Part shown: in pieces, positions 10,674 through 21,890 of the stretch | Numbering within the stretch: the first letter of the stretch is position 1 | Layout: every line of letters starts with the position of its first letter | DNA from: Hirsutella rhossiliensis | Lineage: Eukaryota > Ascomycota > Sordariomycetes > Hypocreales > Ophiocordycipitaceae | Assembly: GCF_020360975.1 (NCBI RefSeq) | Contig: NW_025408671.1 | Span: 3,410,001 to 3,474,000, forward strand | Length of the DNA: 64,000 bases | Reading direction: 5' to 3' | Notes under the pieces: model-generated | Database searches by the model: none | What the model saw: only the letters and a program-made list of their open reading frames with translations | What the model was told of the DNA's origin: nothing | Made by a program: the position numbers and the translations under genes

Positions 10674-12128
10674 TTAAGCGGGCTGATAGGGCTTATACCC
10701 CGGATACAACTCCTGCGCCGACGACTTGGCGCTTTCGCTGGGGCGACGGTCGTCGTAGCCCTGAGGCTGAGGACGGGCATAGCCAGACGTAAAGTCGAAG
10801 CCGGCATTGTTGGTGATGGGCGACTGCGGAGCCGACTCTGGCACGTGGTTCTGCGCGGGCCAGCCTGAGGGCGGAGAGTGGTGTGCCCCGGGATACTCAA
10901 AGTCTGCAGGCCCGTAGCTCGGTTGCCCGTAGCCCGGTTCACGAGGGGCCGGCGTGGCTCTCGGTGACTGGATGGTTTGGTAGTCTCCTCGAGGTCTCGG
11001 TGTCTGTGTCTGTCTCGGGCCGGGTGATGCCCTGGAGCGGGGATCCGTGCCGTACGGGGTGCGAGCGCCCATCCTGCCGACACTGTCGCCCGTTCCCTGC
11101 CGCCTCATGCCATATCCGGCGGGCGGTCCCCCAAAAGACTGCTGCTGGTCGTGGTAACCCGGGTAGGCGGGCTCTGCTGCGAATCCTTGTTGTTGTCCGT
11201 GGGCAGCAGCGCCGGGGGTAGCATAACCAGGGTAGGGTTGCTCGTAGCCGTAGCCGTTGGGGTCGGGACTGGAGGCGTAGTCATGATATCCACGCTGATC
11301 CATGGGGGAAGATAGACCCGTGTTCTGCCGACGTAGGCCAGGAGACAGTTGTCCGTACCCATTTCGGGTCTGCTGGGCGTGATGGGACATGTAGCCAGTC
11401 GGGCTGGCGCCGGGGGGCCCATGCGGGCTGATTGAGCCTGCGCCCATGTGACTGGCCGGGGCGGTCGTTCCCGTGGATGACTTGTTCAACTGGTCCATCT
11501 CGACTTCGTCGTCGAGCCTGACCTTTTTGGAAGACCCCGACTCCCAGCTGGGCATCTCGGGGAGCGAGTCCTCGCCGCCCTTGCGGGGCACGTCGAACTC
11601 AGCGTACTGGGGTGGATTCTGGGCCCCCGGGGGGGCGTGCATGGGAGCCTGTGCCTGGTAGCCGTGGTCGGGGGGGATGTAAGGTTCGTCGAGGTATTTG
11701 TGCTTCTTTCGCCCGGGAGCGTCGCAGCAGCCGCAGCAGTTTCCGCAGCACCTGAGGCACTGGAAGCAGCTGCAACAGCAGGCGAGGCCGCAACAGAGGC
11801 GGCGAATGATGCACCAGGCAATGCTGATGAGGAGGAGGCCGCCGACGATGATGACGGCAATGACGGGCCATCTGCGGAGGGGGTTAGCGGACGGGGCACA
11901 CGAGGCAAAAGGAGGAGTCTCGGGAATGGCATACTTGCAAAAGGCAGCGCGCATGCAACTGTCCCAGCTGGAAAAGGCCGTCTTAACATCATAGACCCGG
12001 TCGGCAGCATCGACGAGGACATCTCTTCTGGCCATGTCGGGCGCGGTGCTCCGGGCAAAGGCGGCCTGGAATTGCTGCAGGGCGCCTCGGCCGAGGCTGC
12101 GCGCCATGACGACGTCTACCGAAGGCAT
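10674..12128 (-). CDS. Fibroin-3 related single-pass membrane protein, Cys-rich juxtamembrane
   Basis: Two exons, 12128-11935 and 11871-10674; 463 aa. The 63-bp intron (11872-11934) is frame-neutral, and splicing gives DSCMRAAFCKWPVIAVIIVG, the pattern of this fungal family. The N-terminal 64 residues carry the short conserved block (RRDVLVDAADRVYDVKTAFSS). One transmembrane helix follows (VIAVIIVGGLLLISIAWCII). Directly after it comes a remarkable cysteine cluster (about 16 Cys in 30 residues, CCGLACCCSCFQCLRCCGN), a likely palmitoylation site. The rest (about residues 130-463) is disordered and rich in Pro, Gly, Gln, Tyr and Ser. The family name comes from low-complexity similarity only; function is unknown. 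An in-frame Met 13 residues upstream (12167) is possible, but the conserved MPSVD start favours 12128. Confidence 0.75.
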   Translation of the reverse strand: MPSVDVVMARSLGRGALQQFQAAFARSTAPDMARRDVLVDAADRVYDVKTAFSSWDSCMRAAFCKYAIPETPPFASCAPSANPLRRWPVIAVIIVGGLLLISIAWCIIRRLCCGLACCCSCFQCLRCCGNCCGCCDAPGRKKHKYLDEPYIPPDHGYQAQAPMHAPPGAQNPPQYAEFDVPRKGGEDSLPEMPSWESGSSKKVRLDDEVEMDQLNKSSTGTTAPASHMGAGSISPHGPPGASPTGYMSHHAQQTRNGYGQLSPGLRRQNTGLSSPMDQRGYHDYASSPDPNGYGYEQPYPGYATPGAAAHGQQQGFAAEPAYPGYHDQQQSFGGPPAGYGMRRQGTGDSVGRMGARTPYGTDPRSRASPGPRQTQTPRPRGDYQTIQSPRATPAPREPGYGQPSYGPADFEYPGAHHSPPSGWPAQNHVPESAPQSPITNNAGFDFTSGYARPQPQGYDDRRPSESAKSSAQELYPGYKPYQPA

Positions 12129-12772
12129 GGTGCCGCCGTGATGGCAGAGCCGAGCGGGCTCATGCACAGGCGCGCGCGCAGTCTCCGTGTCCCGCTCGTC
12201 TTTCTCGTGGCCGTCTTAGCGGGTGAGGGATATCGGCCGGAACAACGGGAGGTTCAAAGTGGGCGATAATTTCCTAGGCGTCATGCGGGAGGCGGCAGCG
12301 AGGACACGATAAATGGTTGAACAATGGCGGAGACGTGGATTCATTGGTGACTCGTGTCCATGAAGGAAGAGATCTGATTGATTGGATACGGTGCAGCGGC
12401 TGGCACGAGAAGCGCCGACAAAGGAGAGGTGGCAACAGGTGGCACTCTGGCGCGGATGAAGCGGTCGCAAAGGAGCGTGGCTGACTTTTGACGACGGGAT
12501 GCTCGAAGCGGAGGCGGCCCGCGCAAGACGTTGGGCAGGCGTCGTCAGTGAAGCGATGGAAACAAACGACGCGGGATCTAGAGAATCAGGAGTAACGAAG
12601 GAGGGTTGAAAAAGCAAGGATGCAATACAAAGGAACAACACAAGGGGGGCGGAGCGGATTTCGGGGTGCTGTCTCACTAGACCAGGGGGGACGCTAATTA
12701 CCGGGAACGATTGGCTTAGCGCGCGTCGCAACTTTGGGGGCAAAGGAGGAAGCAGGAGGAGAAGAGGAGCGG

Positions 12773-12829
<57 letters not shown>

Positions 12830-14425
12830 AAGAACAACAACAACAATAAGAAGAATAAGAATAAGAAGAGTCGAAGCGGCTAATGGACATTCGACGGCTG
12901 GACAATGGAAGAGAGCGCGCGCCTCTCCCAGGAATGCCTGGTTGTGCCGCGGGCTGGTACGCTGTACGGATAGAGCATCCAGCGAGCCCCGGGGGGTGGG
13001 CCCGAGAGCAGAGGCCCAAGCACAGGTGGCCAGTCACTGAGCAGGCCTGCTCCCAGCACTGCAGTGCCCGATGAGGAGGAGGTAATTACTTACTGTAGGT
13101 ACCCGATGAGCGCTCTAGGTTTACGTAAGGAACCGCCCGTTATTCTCCCTCGCCAACCCAAATGGAGGAGACTATTCTTATGAGCTCAAACACAATAGCC
13201 AGGCAACCAGACCGTCTATTCCCCTTGCCCCAACCCGGACACAAGACGAAGAAGAGGGCCACAAAGGGGGGGACGGGGGCAGCACGAACTGTGCGGAGAA
13301 GCACCGCGAGTGGGGTGGAGCCCGCTTCCCTTTGGCCGGGCCACGGAAATGGCCTCTTGCTTCCTCTCCGCTGCTCTACGGGGACGGCATGAGCAGCAGC
13401 CTCTCTGCGCGTGTGCATGGCATGGCTGCAGGTATCTCGATGTTGGGAGGCTGGCTGGCTGGCTTGGTTGGTTGGCTGCCTGAAGCCGAGCCACGACAGA
13501 GCACTCTCCTGTTTTTACCATTGTGATTTATTATTCCTGCATTGGGAGGCGCCACGGCATGCGAGACACAGATGCAGCGCAGTTTCATCCCTCTTGTCCC
13601 GCGGGCTTTGTGCGTACCGTACTGCAGGCTTAATTACCTATACAATACAGTACGAAACAGCCTCGCCCACCTACCCACCTGGGCCGAGGTAGCCAGACCA
13701 ACCGTACTGTAATTACTGTACGTCCAGAAGAAACGCGTCAAAATGGCGCCGAAGCCGGCCAATAATTAATTGATTAGTGCGCGCTCCGTTTCAGGCTTCT
13801 GCACCCATGCCGTGCTTGCATGAAACAAGGCCCAAGGCGACGGACGAGGTTGATCGTTGCCGCACAATGACATTATTCCTGCTGTGCCTGCTGGAAACGG
13901 CAACTGCCTCATCGACAGCCAACGGATTTTACGCCTGACCTTGGCACCACCGTACTTCTGTGGCTGTGCTTCGCCCTGTCTTCCCACTGCCCAGCACTGA
14001 GACGTGCTTGCGTCATCCCGCCAAGGCCCACAGCTGCACTGCTTCAGAATCATCTTTATTTCGACTCGGCGTGCGAATCATCAAACTAATATTGACTGAC
14101 GAATGAAACGACTTCATAACCACGAGAGGCACTACAGTATGCCCGCCGGTGGCAACTGCCCGCCGGTGGCAACGGCTCCCTCGGCTGCCTGCCCTTCGCC
14201 CTGTCCGATCCACGCATGGCAATTACCCGCGACTATTCCACGCGTCCCCTCGGCCCGCCACCGTGCCCTTTCCCCTCATCTCCTCGTGTCGTTCCCTTGA
14301 TTACAACGCCAAGCACTAAACCAGCCATTGCGTCCAATTCCCTCGTCTCGCATTTGTACTACTTCATCCCTCTTCTCCTCTCGTTGCCCTTCCTCACAGG
14401 CTCGTCATGGTCCTGTCTCGGGCCC
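12129..14425. other. Intergenic region with microsatellite; no supported gene
   Basis: Upstream region of the fibroin-3-related gene and downstream region of the RCR gene, both on the minus strand. It holds a GTA trinucleotide array (12775-12829) followed by an AAC/AAG-rich stretch to about 12870, and several TACTGTA/TAATTAC motifs (13083-13100, 13620-13660, 13700-13725). The long minus-strand frame across 12216-13037 is produced by the microsatellite (poly-Thr) and is not supported as a gene. Confidence 0.5.
12775..12829. repeat. GTA trinucleotide microsatellite, about 18 units
   Basis: Uninterrupted GTA/TAG repeats for 55 bp, followed by degenerate AAC and AAG units up to about 12870. It lies about 650 bp upstream of the start codon of the fibroin-3-related gene, so it falls in or near that gene's promoter or leader. 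Confidence 0.95.
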
Positions 14426-15045
14426 CTATTTGCCGGGCGGCGGGCCGGGAGGGGGTGAGTAGGCGGCCTCACGCTGGTACGTGTTGGGCGGTTGCTGGAC
14501 ACCGTACTGCGGTTGGTGCTGCTGCTGCGACGGGTCGCCGTAGTAGCCGTCGTTGGGGTTGAACGTCGTGCCCGTCGTGCCCGTGTACTGCTGCTGTTGC
14601 GGCTGGCCGTACGCTGGCGGCGGTGGCGGGTAGCCCTGTTGGCCGTGGCCTTGCGGGTTATAGCCCTGCTGCTGGTAGCCCGGCTGGTAATTGTTCATCT
14701 GCTGGTTGTCGCCTCCCATTTTGCCGTGAGGTGCCATCCATCCGGTGCCGTACATAGGCTGCGCACCGCGTCTACGGCGACGACGAGCGAGGCATCTGTT
14801 TGTGGACGTTAGCCAAGGCACCAACGACTCTGCCTCAACTGCCCGCGATAAGAGGGCGGAAGTGGTAGTGTAAGATAAAAAGGGACTTACGAGCACGAAA
14901 AGACGACAATGAGGAGGACGATGAGGATGATGCCCAGGACGATCCACCGACCCCAATCGAACCAGCGGCTGCGTCTCCTGCAGACCCCATTGATGCATTC
15001 GACGTACCGCGGCTCCAGCAGCGCCGACATGACTGCCGGTGCCAT
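14426..15045 (-). CDS. RCR-family membrane protein (Congo red resistance / chitin deposition regulator)
   Basis: Two exons, 15045-14891 and 14795-14426, separated by a 95-bp intron (GTAAGT donor, AACAG acceptor); 174 aa. Exon 1 encodes a short lumenal N-terminus with two Cys (YVECINGVCRRRSRWFDWG) and one transmembrane helix (WIVLGIILIVLLIVVFSCSC). A stop-transfer run (LARRRRRRG) follows at the exon junction. Exon 2 is a Gln/Tyr/Pro/Gly-rich cytosolic tail with PPPPPAYG- and PPPGPPPG-type proline motifs, possible WW/ubiquitin-ligase docking sites. Yeast Rcr1/Rcr2 have this architecture: they act in the ER/endosomal-vacuolar system, affect chitin deposition and bind Rsp5 through tail motifs. 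Family is inferred from architecture and the WGRW motif preceding the membrane helix. Confidence 0.75.
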
Positions 15046-17771
15046 TGTGGTGCGCGTAATTATTGCGATCGAAGGAAAGATGGAAAGATGGGCGGCGCAA
15101 GCGAGTCAATCCTTGGCCGGGGTGTTTACCCGAGTCGTGTCGATGCCGACTATTGTCTCTGCGCAGCGGAAGACACCGAAAGATTATCTGTATAGCAGAT
15201 GCTGGAGTATGTAGATGTGGTCTTGAAGTGGTAGGATGGTCGGAGAAGAAAATGCTCGTTGACGATGGAAAGAATTGTTGTTGGGCTCTGTTACTCGTCG
15301 GGCAGCGTGACGGCGCAAACGTTTGGCGTAACAGAAGCCACTTTGCTTGCTTCCCTTCTTTCTTGGCGGCCCGCTATTAGTTGCTAGGGAAAGCAGAGGT
15401 AAAAATTGGGAGAGAAAAACGGGGTGGCGAGATGGATGATGCGATGGACAGAGAGGTAGTAGGTAGGGATGGAGGGTCCGGATCTTGTTCGGGATGCCGG
15501 CAGGATAACACCTCTAGTCGCGGAGGGCAATGTTTCGAAACAACCAAGTCGCTCGGGCGGGGGAGGACAGGCTGCTATTTAATCGTCCACCGGCCTCTTG
15601 GCATCGGGTTGGCTTCGTGGCAGTGTTGTGTGGTGACGAGGTGAGTCGACAGTTGGCGGACCTGGCCGGCTGGTTTGTCATGCTGCACCCGAGCGACAGT
15701 ACGACGCGGCCTCTGGGGCTCAAGTCCTTCCAAGTAGCGTGCACCGCCCGCAGGTCAAGGTGACTTGGAGGCACTAGGCCTGAGTCGATCTAGCGGGCAG
15801 CTACGTGGGGCTGCCAGATAAAAATATGAACTTATCTACCGCTAGTCCTTTTTGGGCAGTAAACGTCGAGTGACGGGACATATCACATTCACAACAGCTT
15901 TTACCATGACGGCCGTTCGATTCAAGACACTTGCCTCGAGCAAGTGTATTTACAGTCAAAGAAGTAGCAAAGTATCGCGCCCCTTCTGTCACCAAGGTGT
16001 ATATGTGCTTAATTGGCCGGGCCCTACGTTTATTGGCTTTCGCCTAATGGGGCAATGAGCTTTGGTCGCCCCGTCGCGGCCATGGCGAGCAGAAGAGGTA
16101 CCCGGCCGTGGGTGTCGAGTACGGGTACCTGAAAGACACTTGCCGAGCCTTCTTTGCCGGCCGGTCGTGGCTGAGGCCAAGGCTTTTCCCTCAGGCGGAG
16201 AAGCAAACCGCGGCGGCCACTGCGCCACACAGGACAGAACGCCCTGTACACTCCGCACGGCAACTTACGCTACGCCCCAGTCGCCGTCGACCACCGGGGC
16301 AATGGCCGTGCTTGCTTTTCCAAAGGTCGCTGACATCACCGTTGCGGTCATCTAAGTTAGCTTCGCATCCTGGCCTGCATGTGCCCCTCCGGGGCGTCGA
16401 GAGCGGGACAACCATGATCCGCCAACGCGACCTCTGCCGCCACTCTTGCGCGCATGACCGGCTTTGCCCACCCGCGACTACGGCTCCCACCCACCCACTC
16501 AACGCTGCACTACCGGTACTGTAATGACTGACAAGACAAATGCTGAAAAGTACCCAAGACACCTTCACACACTAGCAGGATGACGAGCTTGCGCCTCTTG
16601 GGCAGAGGGCGTCGCGGAAAGGGAGGGGCGAGCCAGACGCCTACTGGCTGTCCCTATGGCGCTGTGGCCCTTTTAATGTCTCGCCTGATTTTACGCTTAA
16701 AAGGACCAAGGTGGCAGCTGACAAGCGATGCCTCGAATACCCAAATTGTCGCTGATTACGATGCAATGCTCCGGGGCAGCTGGGCTGTAGCGCTGATCCA
16801 CCCAGTGATTACTGGAACCATTACTGGAACCTCGAGCTGATGCCTGTCTCGTCTGCTCTCCAGGCTCACTCCACGAATCTTTGTCCCAGCCATGGATCGG
16901 TCCACCGGGCGCTGCGGATTTACAGCGCTTTGAGATTATAAACAGAACTTTCAGCTGCTTAGCTTCTCTGTACCGGTCGTGACCCTGGTTATGCTACTGT
17001 CAAGCATGCGCTCCTCTCCTTGATGAATGACGCTGTGACAAGTGGCCGCGCACCCGATCCATGCTCGATCACCTCCCTCTTCCATCACGCACACAGATTC
17101 GGGGAAACACAGTATAAAACAATCTACCGACAAGCCCTGCGCCGAGAAAGTCATGTATGATTTGAGCCAAAACCCCGTTGGGTGTGCTCCTCTTGACCAT
17201 GCGCGTTGGCCTGCCTCGATTCGGGACGTTTCCCCTGCAAGAAAAGTCGTCATAAGCATCATGTCCGCTGCACCTCGTACTCCGTTACCCCGCCCAAGAA
17301 ACAAGACGCCTCTGACCTCTGGCAACACCGTCCTCAAGGTCGTTGATGATGGGGTTGTCGAGTAAAGCACCGCTGTCCGCCGTCTACTCAAGTAAAAGAA
17401 ACGGCATTGTTCGTTGCCGGTGTAAACCAACCCCGGTGAAAAGGTCCAATTAAAAAAGTAGCATCTTGGTCGACACAACGCAGTCCATGCGCAGAACCCG
17501 CCTGTACAGGCCGCGTCGTCATCGTCTGTTTTTCGTAAACGGATAGTGGCTCGTGCTTTGTCGATCGGACGTCGGGCCTGCGGCTCTCGCCCCTGACCTT
17601 GTTCGAGATTACGTGAAAAGTTCTGCGACAAAAAATCAAGGAGAGAGACAAGTAGTTTTCGACCAAAAATGACTGCGTCAAAAAGACCCAAACGCCTTGC
17701 AAAGTAAGCTGCATCAAATGGAGTCATCAGACCGCAAATGGAGCGAGCTGGTCTCCCATTGCGGTCGTCCC
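15046..17771. other. Intergenic region, no supported gene
   Basis: 2.7 kb between two minus-strand genes. Contains 5' flank of the RCR gene and 3' flank of the coiled-coil gene. Open frames on both strands are short, overlap each other and lack family motifs. A TACTGTAATGACTGACA motif occurs at 16517-16533. Confidence 0.45.
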
Positions 17772-18432
17772 TCAAGTGCTCGTCTTGGGAAAAGAGTACC
17801 GATTTCGGCGGAGCTCCTCTGCCGTCTTCATGTTGCGCTCTGCCGCCTGTTGCGCCTGCTGTTTGGCAGCGAGGGCGTTGATCTTCTCGCGGGCCCTAAT
17901 GAGGCTGCTGTTGTCCTGCTGCTTGATCTTGGCGCGGATGTCGTAGAGAGCCATGAGAGTTGAGGCCCGCTCGAAATCTTCGTCCATCTAGAAAGGGGCG
18001 CGTCAGTCATGGGTCGAGGAGTCTCGGGTTGGTGTTGCTTACGTCAAAGTCGGTTCGACGCGGAGTGCCCGGAGTTGAGTTGGCCGCTGAGCCAGCTCGC
18101 GAGGTTGGCCGGGAGGCGGGTGAGTTGATGAGAATGCGACGGCCCAGCTTGTCAAACTTGGGCGGCGCACCGGGCTCGGAGGACCAGGCCCGCTTCATCG
18201 AGGACGGACGCTGGGAGGCGGACTGCGAGGCGGAGGCGGCATTTGGTTGCGTCTTGGCAAACTCGGTGTTGATGGTGGGAATACTAGCGTTGACAATGGC
18301 AGCGGCAGCTTGGGGTTCCTGTTTGGCAGGGGAATGGTCAGCGAAGAGTCAGTGGGCAGGAGAGGGAAGACAAACAGCAGCGCCGAGGTTGCTCAAGTCA
18401 GCGAGCACCTGGGACAGCTGGAGGCTCTCCAT
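17772..18432 (-). CDS. Conserved-looking small coiled-coil protein, unrecognised
   Basis: Three exons: 18432-18376, 18318-18043 and 17987-17772 (introns of 57 and 55 bp); 182 aa, all phases closing. The N-terminus (MESLQLSQVLADLSNLGAA) is a short amphipathic helix. The middle is Ser/Ala/Pro-rich and disordered, with basic SRP-like patches (ASRPTSRAG, TPGTPRRTDF) that could be phosphorylated. The C-terminal exon is strongly helical (DEDFERASTLMALYDIRAKI, then REKINALAAKQQAQQAAERN) and predicts a coiled coil. I do not recognise the family. The layout (short N-helix, Ser-rich linker, C-terminal coiled coil) would suit a small cytoskeletal or kinetochore subunit, but that is only a guess. Proper intron signals and in-phase joins argue that it is a real gene. 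Confidence 0.65.
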
Positions 18433-19975
18433 GGCAAAAACGGAGGGAACCGAGTGTGCGCTGCGGTCTGTTGCGGGACGGAGAGGCGCCGAGGCGGAGG
18501 CGGCTGACGCTCGTTGACGAGGGAGAATAAGGACTGCTCTGGGCGCCAAGGCGGCAGCGAATTGCAGAGGCGGGTGAGATGCAGTGAGGCGTGGTCGGCA
18601 GTCGGAGGAGAATACGGGAAGGCGGCGCTGGCGGTGGTTTGTGGCGACGCGAATAAAGGTGGGAGGGAGAAGTCGGTAGAAGTCGGTCTTTCTCGTCGTC
18701 TGAAAAGGGGGGAAATGAGGATGATGGAGAAGGGATATGGAGGCCGAGAAAGCAAAGCAAACTGAGTCGGTAGTCGTTTATGCTGCTTCTTAACTTGACT
18801 CTAGTTTCTGGCGCGAAGGTTTGCTTGGTCCAGAGAATAAACAGAATTCAAAGGGCGGTCGGTGAACTCAGGCTTACGTAGGTGGTGAAGAGACGATGGG
18901 AGAGTCCGGAGGAAGTGGCGGCTGCGGTTGCGATTGCGACCAGGTCGCGGTTTTTTTCTTGTCTTTGGTGTGCAGGGCCCACAAAAGCTCAAGGCTCCGT
19001 AAGAAGGGGGGGCATTGATGTTTTTTTGGGACTTGTTGAGTGCATGCTGCAGCAGCAGCAACAGCGGGCGGGACAGGCGGTGTCTGTACTGTTGTTGCCT
19101 AGCAGCCCGCTGTCCAGCCCATGCCAGCTGTACTGTACTTTTCCTGTACCTGCCTGGGGTGGACGGCGAGGAGGCAGCGTCGGCCCGTTGGCACAATTCG
19201 GGTCTGTACCGGCGAGGTACTTTGGATGAAATACGGTCAGCAGGCTGTCTATCTGAAGCCGGCACCGGGCCGGCCGCTGTGTCATCTGCACGCCTTCCCC
19301 CAGAGAGGTGGGTGGGGTCAGCAAGGGCCGATCTTGCCCCGCCGTATCCATGGATGCAGAATGCATGTATTAGTTACATGATTCCGAGCACGTACTGTAA
19401 TATCCCAGTGTACCTTAGGTAGGTACTGTAATTACTTCATGCTCCGTGCATCTCCGTAGCCTGCTTCTCATGTCTTGTGTGCGTGCAGGCCGAGTGGCTT
19501 TTCCTGAAATGAGCTTCTTCTGTATCAAATCAATCACCGTGGTTTCCCGGTGCTGAGAGACACCTCGTTCCATGCCAGTGCCAGCACCAATATGGGGAAT
19601 TCCACTCCCTGTGGACAGGCGGCTGCCGCCAAGCAAGATGGGCGGGTCCCCGGCAAAGGTACCGAGTACAGACGTGGAGATGGAGATACCTTGACTCGAA
19701 AGAAGAGACGAACTCTTCCTCCTCATCACCACGCCAGCCTTCCGTGTTCCATCGCGCGAGGCACGTCAGACCCAGCTTAATCTGAACGTGAGCCAGTCAG
19801 TCTCTTGGACCGGCCCACGAGGCTCGACGGCGCACCAGCGGATTCCAGCGCGTGTTCCACTGCTCACCACGAGGCCACCACACGAGGACTTCCCCCTCGC
19901 TGCCAAGGACGCCAAAGAGACGGAAAACAAGGAGAAAAGAATGATCCCCTTCGCTTCCAACGAGTCGAGAGGCGG
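18433..19975. other. Intergenic region at left edge of accessory island
   Basis: 5' flank of the small coiled-coil gene (Thr/Ser-codon-like pyrimidine runs on the minus strand at 18540-18760), then DNA without a supported gene. Recurrent TACTGTA motifs at 19125-19150 and 19385-19440, including TAGGTAGGTACTGTAATTAC. The 18500-18760 minus-strand frames probably represent leader sequence. Confidence 0.4.
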
Positions 19976-20537
19976 CTAGCGTATCGTCAGATAGTCGGTG
20001 CTCTTCCACGACGACCCAAAGTCGACCAACTTTCCGTCTCTGAAGTTGTCCTTTTCAATGTCCTGGCTGTAGACCTTGAGCTGCATGATGTCGCGCAGGA
20101 TCCTCCGCAGCCTCTCCAGAGTCTGGAGACGCCAGTTCCTTGACAATTGCTCGTACGATTCGACTCCTTTTACCTTTGCCTTGCCGCCAGCCGCCGGATG
20201 AACCCTCCCCTCTCTCTCCTTCGTCCTCGGTGCCGTCCTCGTCCAAGTCGACGCCTCTCTATAACAGCATCTTTTTGTCCTCGTTTGGTAAGAGCAAATC
20301 ACAAATCTGCCGCTTGAGAGACCCCCTTTCCTATGCCTCTCGAATTCGCCATAGGCCCGGCACTTGGCGAAGAGGGTATCGGTGTGAAAGGCGCCCGTCT
20401 CCGCTGGGAACAGAAGAGGGTCCCAGCAGTATCGTGTGTCTTCCGGACCAAGGAAAACTTGAACTCGTCCGCCGTCCCGCTTGTCAGCCCTGTCAAAGAA
20501 GACGCGACCTAGGGTTCGAAGCTGGGCGGGAGAGGAG
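19976..20537 (-). pseudogene. Decayed kinase-like gene fragment, Fta2-like
   Basis: Minus-strand coding remnant. The 3' end encodes LRRILRDIMQLKVYSQDIEK followed by DNFRDGKLVDFGSSWKSTDYL and a stop at 19976. This pattern (D..KDNF.DGKLVDFGSSW) is that of fungal kinase-like/Fta2-type proteins. Upstream, about 20320-20530, a frame reads LGRVFFDRADKRDGG and DTLFAKCRAYGEFERHRKG; the CRAYG block is also typical of the Fta2-like family. It follows a pyrimidine-rich acceptor-like CAG at about 20538. Between them the best coding frame changes twice (an acidic stretch LDEDGTEDEGERGEG lies in another frame) and meets a TAG. I read this as a pseudogene with two frameshifts and a nonsense codon; unrecognised introns are the alternative. 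No N-terminal part was found. Confidence 0.45.
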
Positions 20538-21890
20538 AAACGCAGAGAAAGGGGGCTGTCATTGGATCACAGTGCACTTATAACTTTCAACGCATACAGC
20601 CGTCACCCGATCTTGGCATGGAAACATAGCCCTTATTGACTGTAGTGCGCTCTTTAATAGCCCCTGTGATTTCCTTTTTCGTTTGCTGTCCCTCGGCCGC
20701 ATTTGCTCCTTGGTCGTCAGAGGAGCGCTCACTCGTCGTGTCAGGGGAACATGCCGCTCGTGGTTCCATGGCATGACTGGAAACCGGCGTTTCCAACCAA
20801 CCGCCGTCGCCGTGTCGTGTCAAAGGTAGGTGCCATGAAATTTTGCGGGCAGCATCAGATTGGCTGCTACTGATATCGCATTGGTTCCTTGTCGAAGTAA
20901 GCGGGAGACAACGGGGAGGCCTTCATGGCTTCGCCCCTCTATCTGTCGGATTGGCAGCCGGGAAGGGGGGTGGGGAAGCGGTTAAGGATAAACCTTTAAA
21001 GCATCTATATAATTAAAGAATGTTCGTCGTCGACACGGGCGTGGGTGGTTCCCTCGTGCCTCGGCGGCCGATGCCAACGCGCGGCAGGTCGACGGCACGC
21101 ACCTGACCCTCGGCGGCTGCTTCGACCAGAAAAGCAGGCGAAGGAATGCCGAGTCGCTCCAGTTCGCTGTTACGTACGACTCTCCCCGATTGGGGGTCAA
21201 TCAAGACGAAGGGTATCCATCGTATAGTCTATAATACTCTTCCATGCTTTGAATACACATATTTTCTCTCTCCTAAACTCCCTTAGCCCATAAGACTCTT
21301 GCATTGGCATCGGGCCCTGTATACTTGGTGCCGTAAGTGTGAGTCTCGAACGGTCAGCCGTCAATCCATGAGCCGCCATTTCTCTCCGATCCTGAGAGCA
21401 ATCCCTGGCCAGCCTACGACACTACCCACAGTCGCAGTGTTGTTAACCATCGTTTCGGGTACGTTTCCCGGCAGACTTGGGTAACCGGACCAACCCGAAA
21501 TACTGCGTCTTCGAGTGGGAAGGGAATTTGATCTGACCACGATCAGGCTTCTTCCATGCGATCTCGCATCGCGCTGCTTAAGAGAAAGAACTGCGGTTTT
21601 GCGCAGCTAGCCAGCCGGCACATATTTTTTCATCTTCGCCGCCGCCTGTTCCTCCCCGAGAGAGATGCCCTTTCACCGGAAGCGGAAAACGGTTGTCCCC
21701 ATTATAAATGGGGAGTTGGACCAGCAGGCCCAACGTCGGGCGGGCATGCAAGTCAGGGTGCATTCGATTGGGTCGGGGACAACGAGTCTCAGGAGCCAGC
21801 GTGTGTCGTACCTTTCGGTGGATGCATAGATGGAGTATCCCTCCTCGCCAGTGGTGGAGCTCCTAGGATCAAAGGATGACACAGCCGCCA
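20538..21890. other. Accessory DNA with coding-like remnants, no complete gene
   Basis: Minus-strand frames with protein-like composition but no closed gene: one ending at 20587 (SSDDQGANAAEGQQTKKEIT), one ending at 21013 (IDPQSGRVVRNSELERLGIP) and one at 21673-21890 (SSTTGEEGYSIYASTERY). They may be exons or relics of genes destroyed by rearrangement. The last one could be a 3' exon of the frame that starts upstream at 22658. Confidence 0.35.

Noticed and set aside
12216..13037. 273-codon minus-strand frame with poly-Thr
   Set aside because: Created by reading through the GTA microsatellite; no domain and no splice-consistent start.
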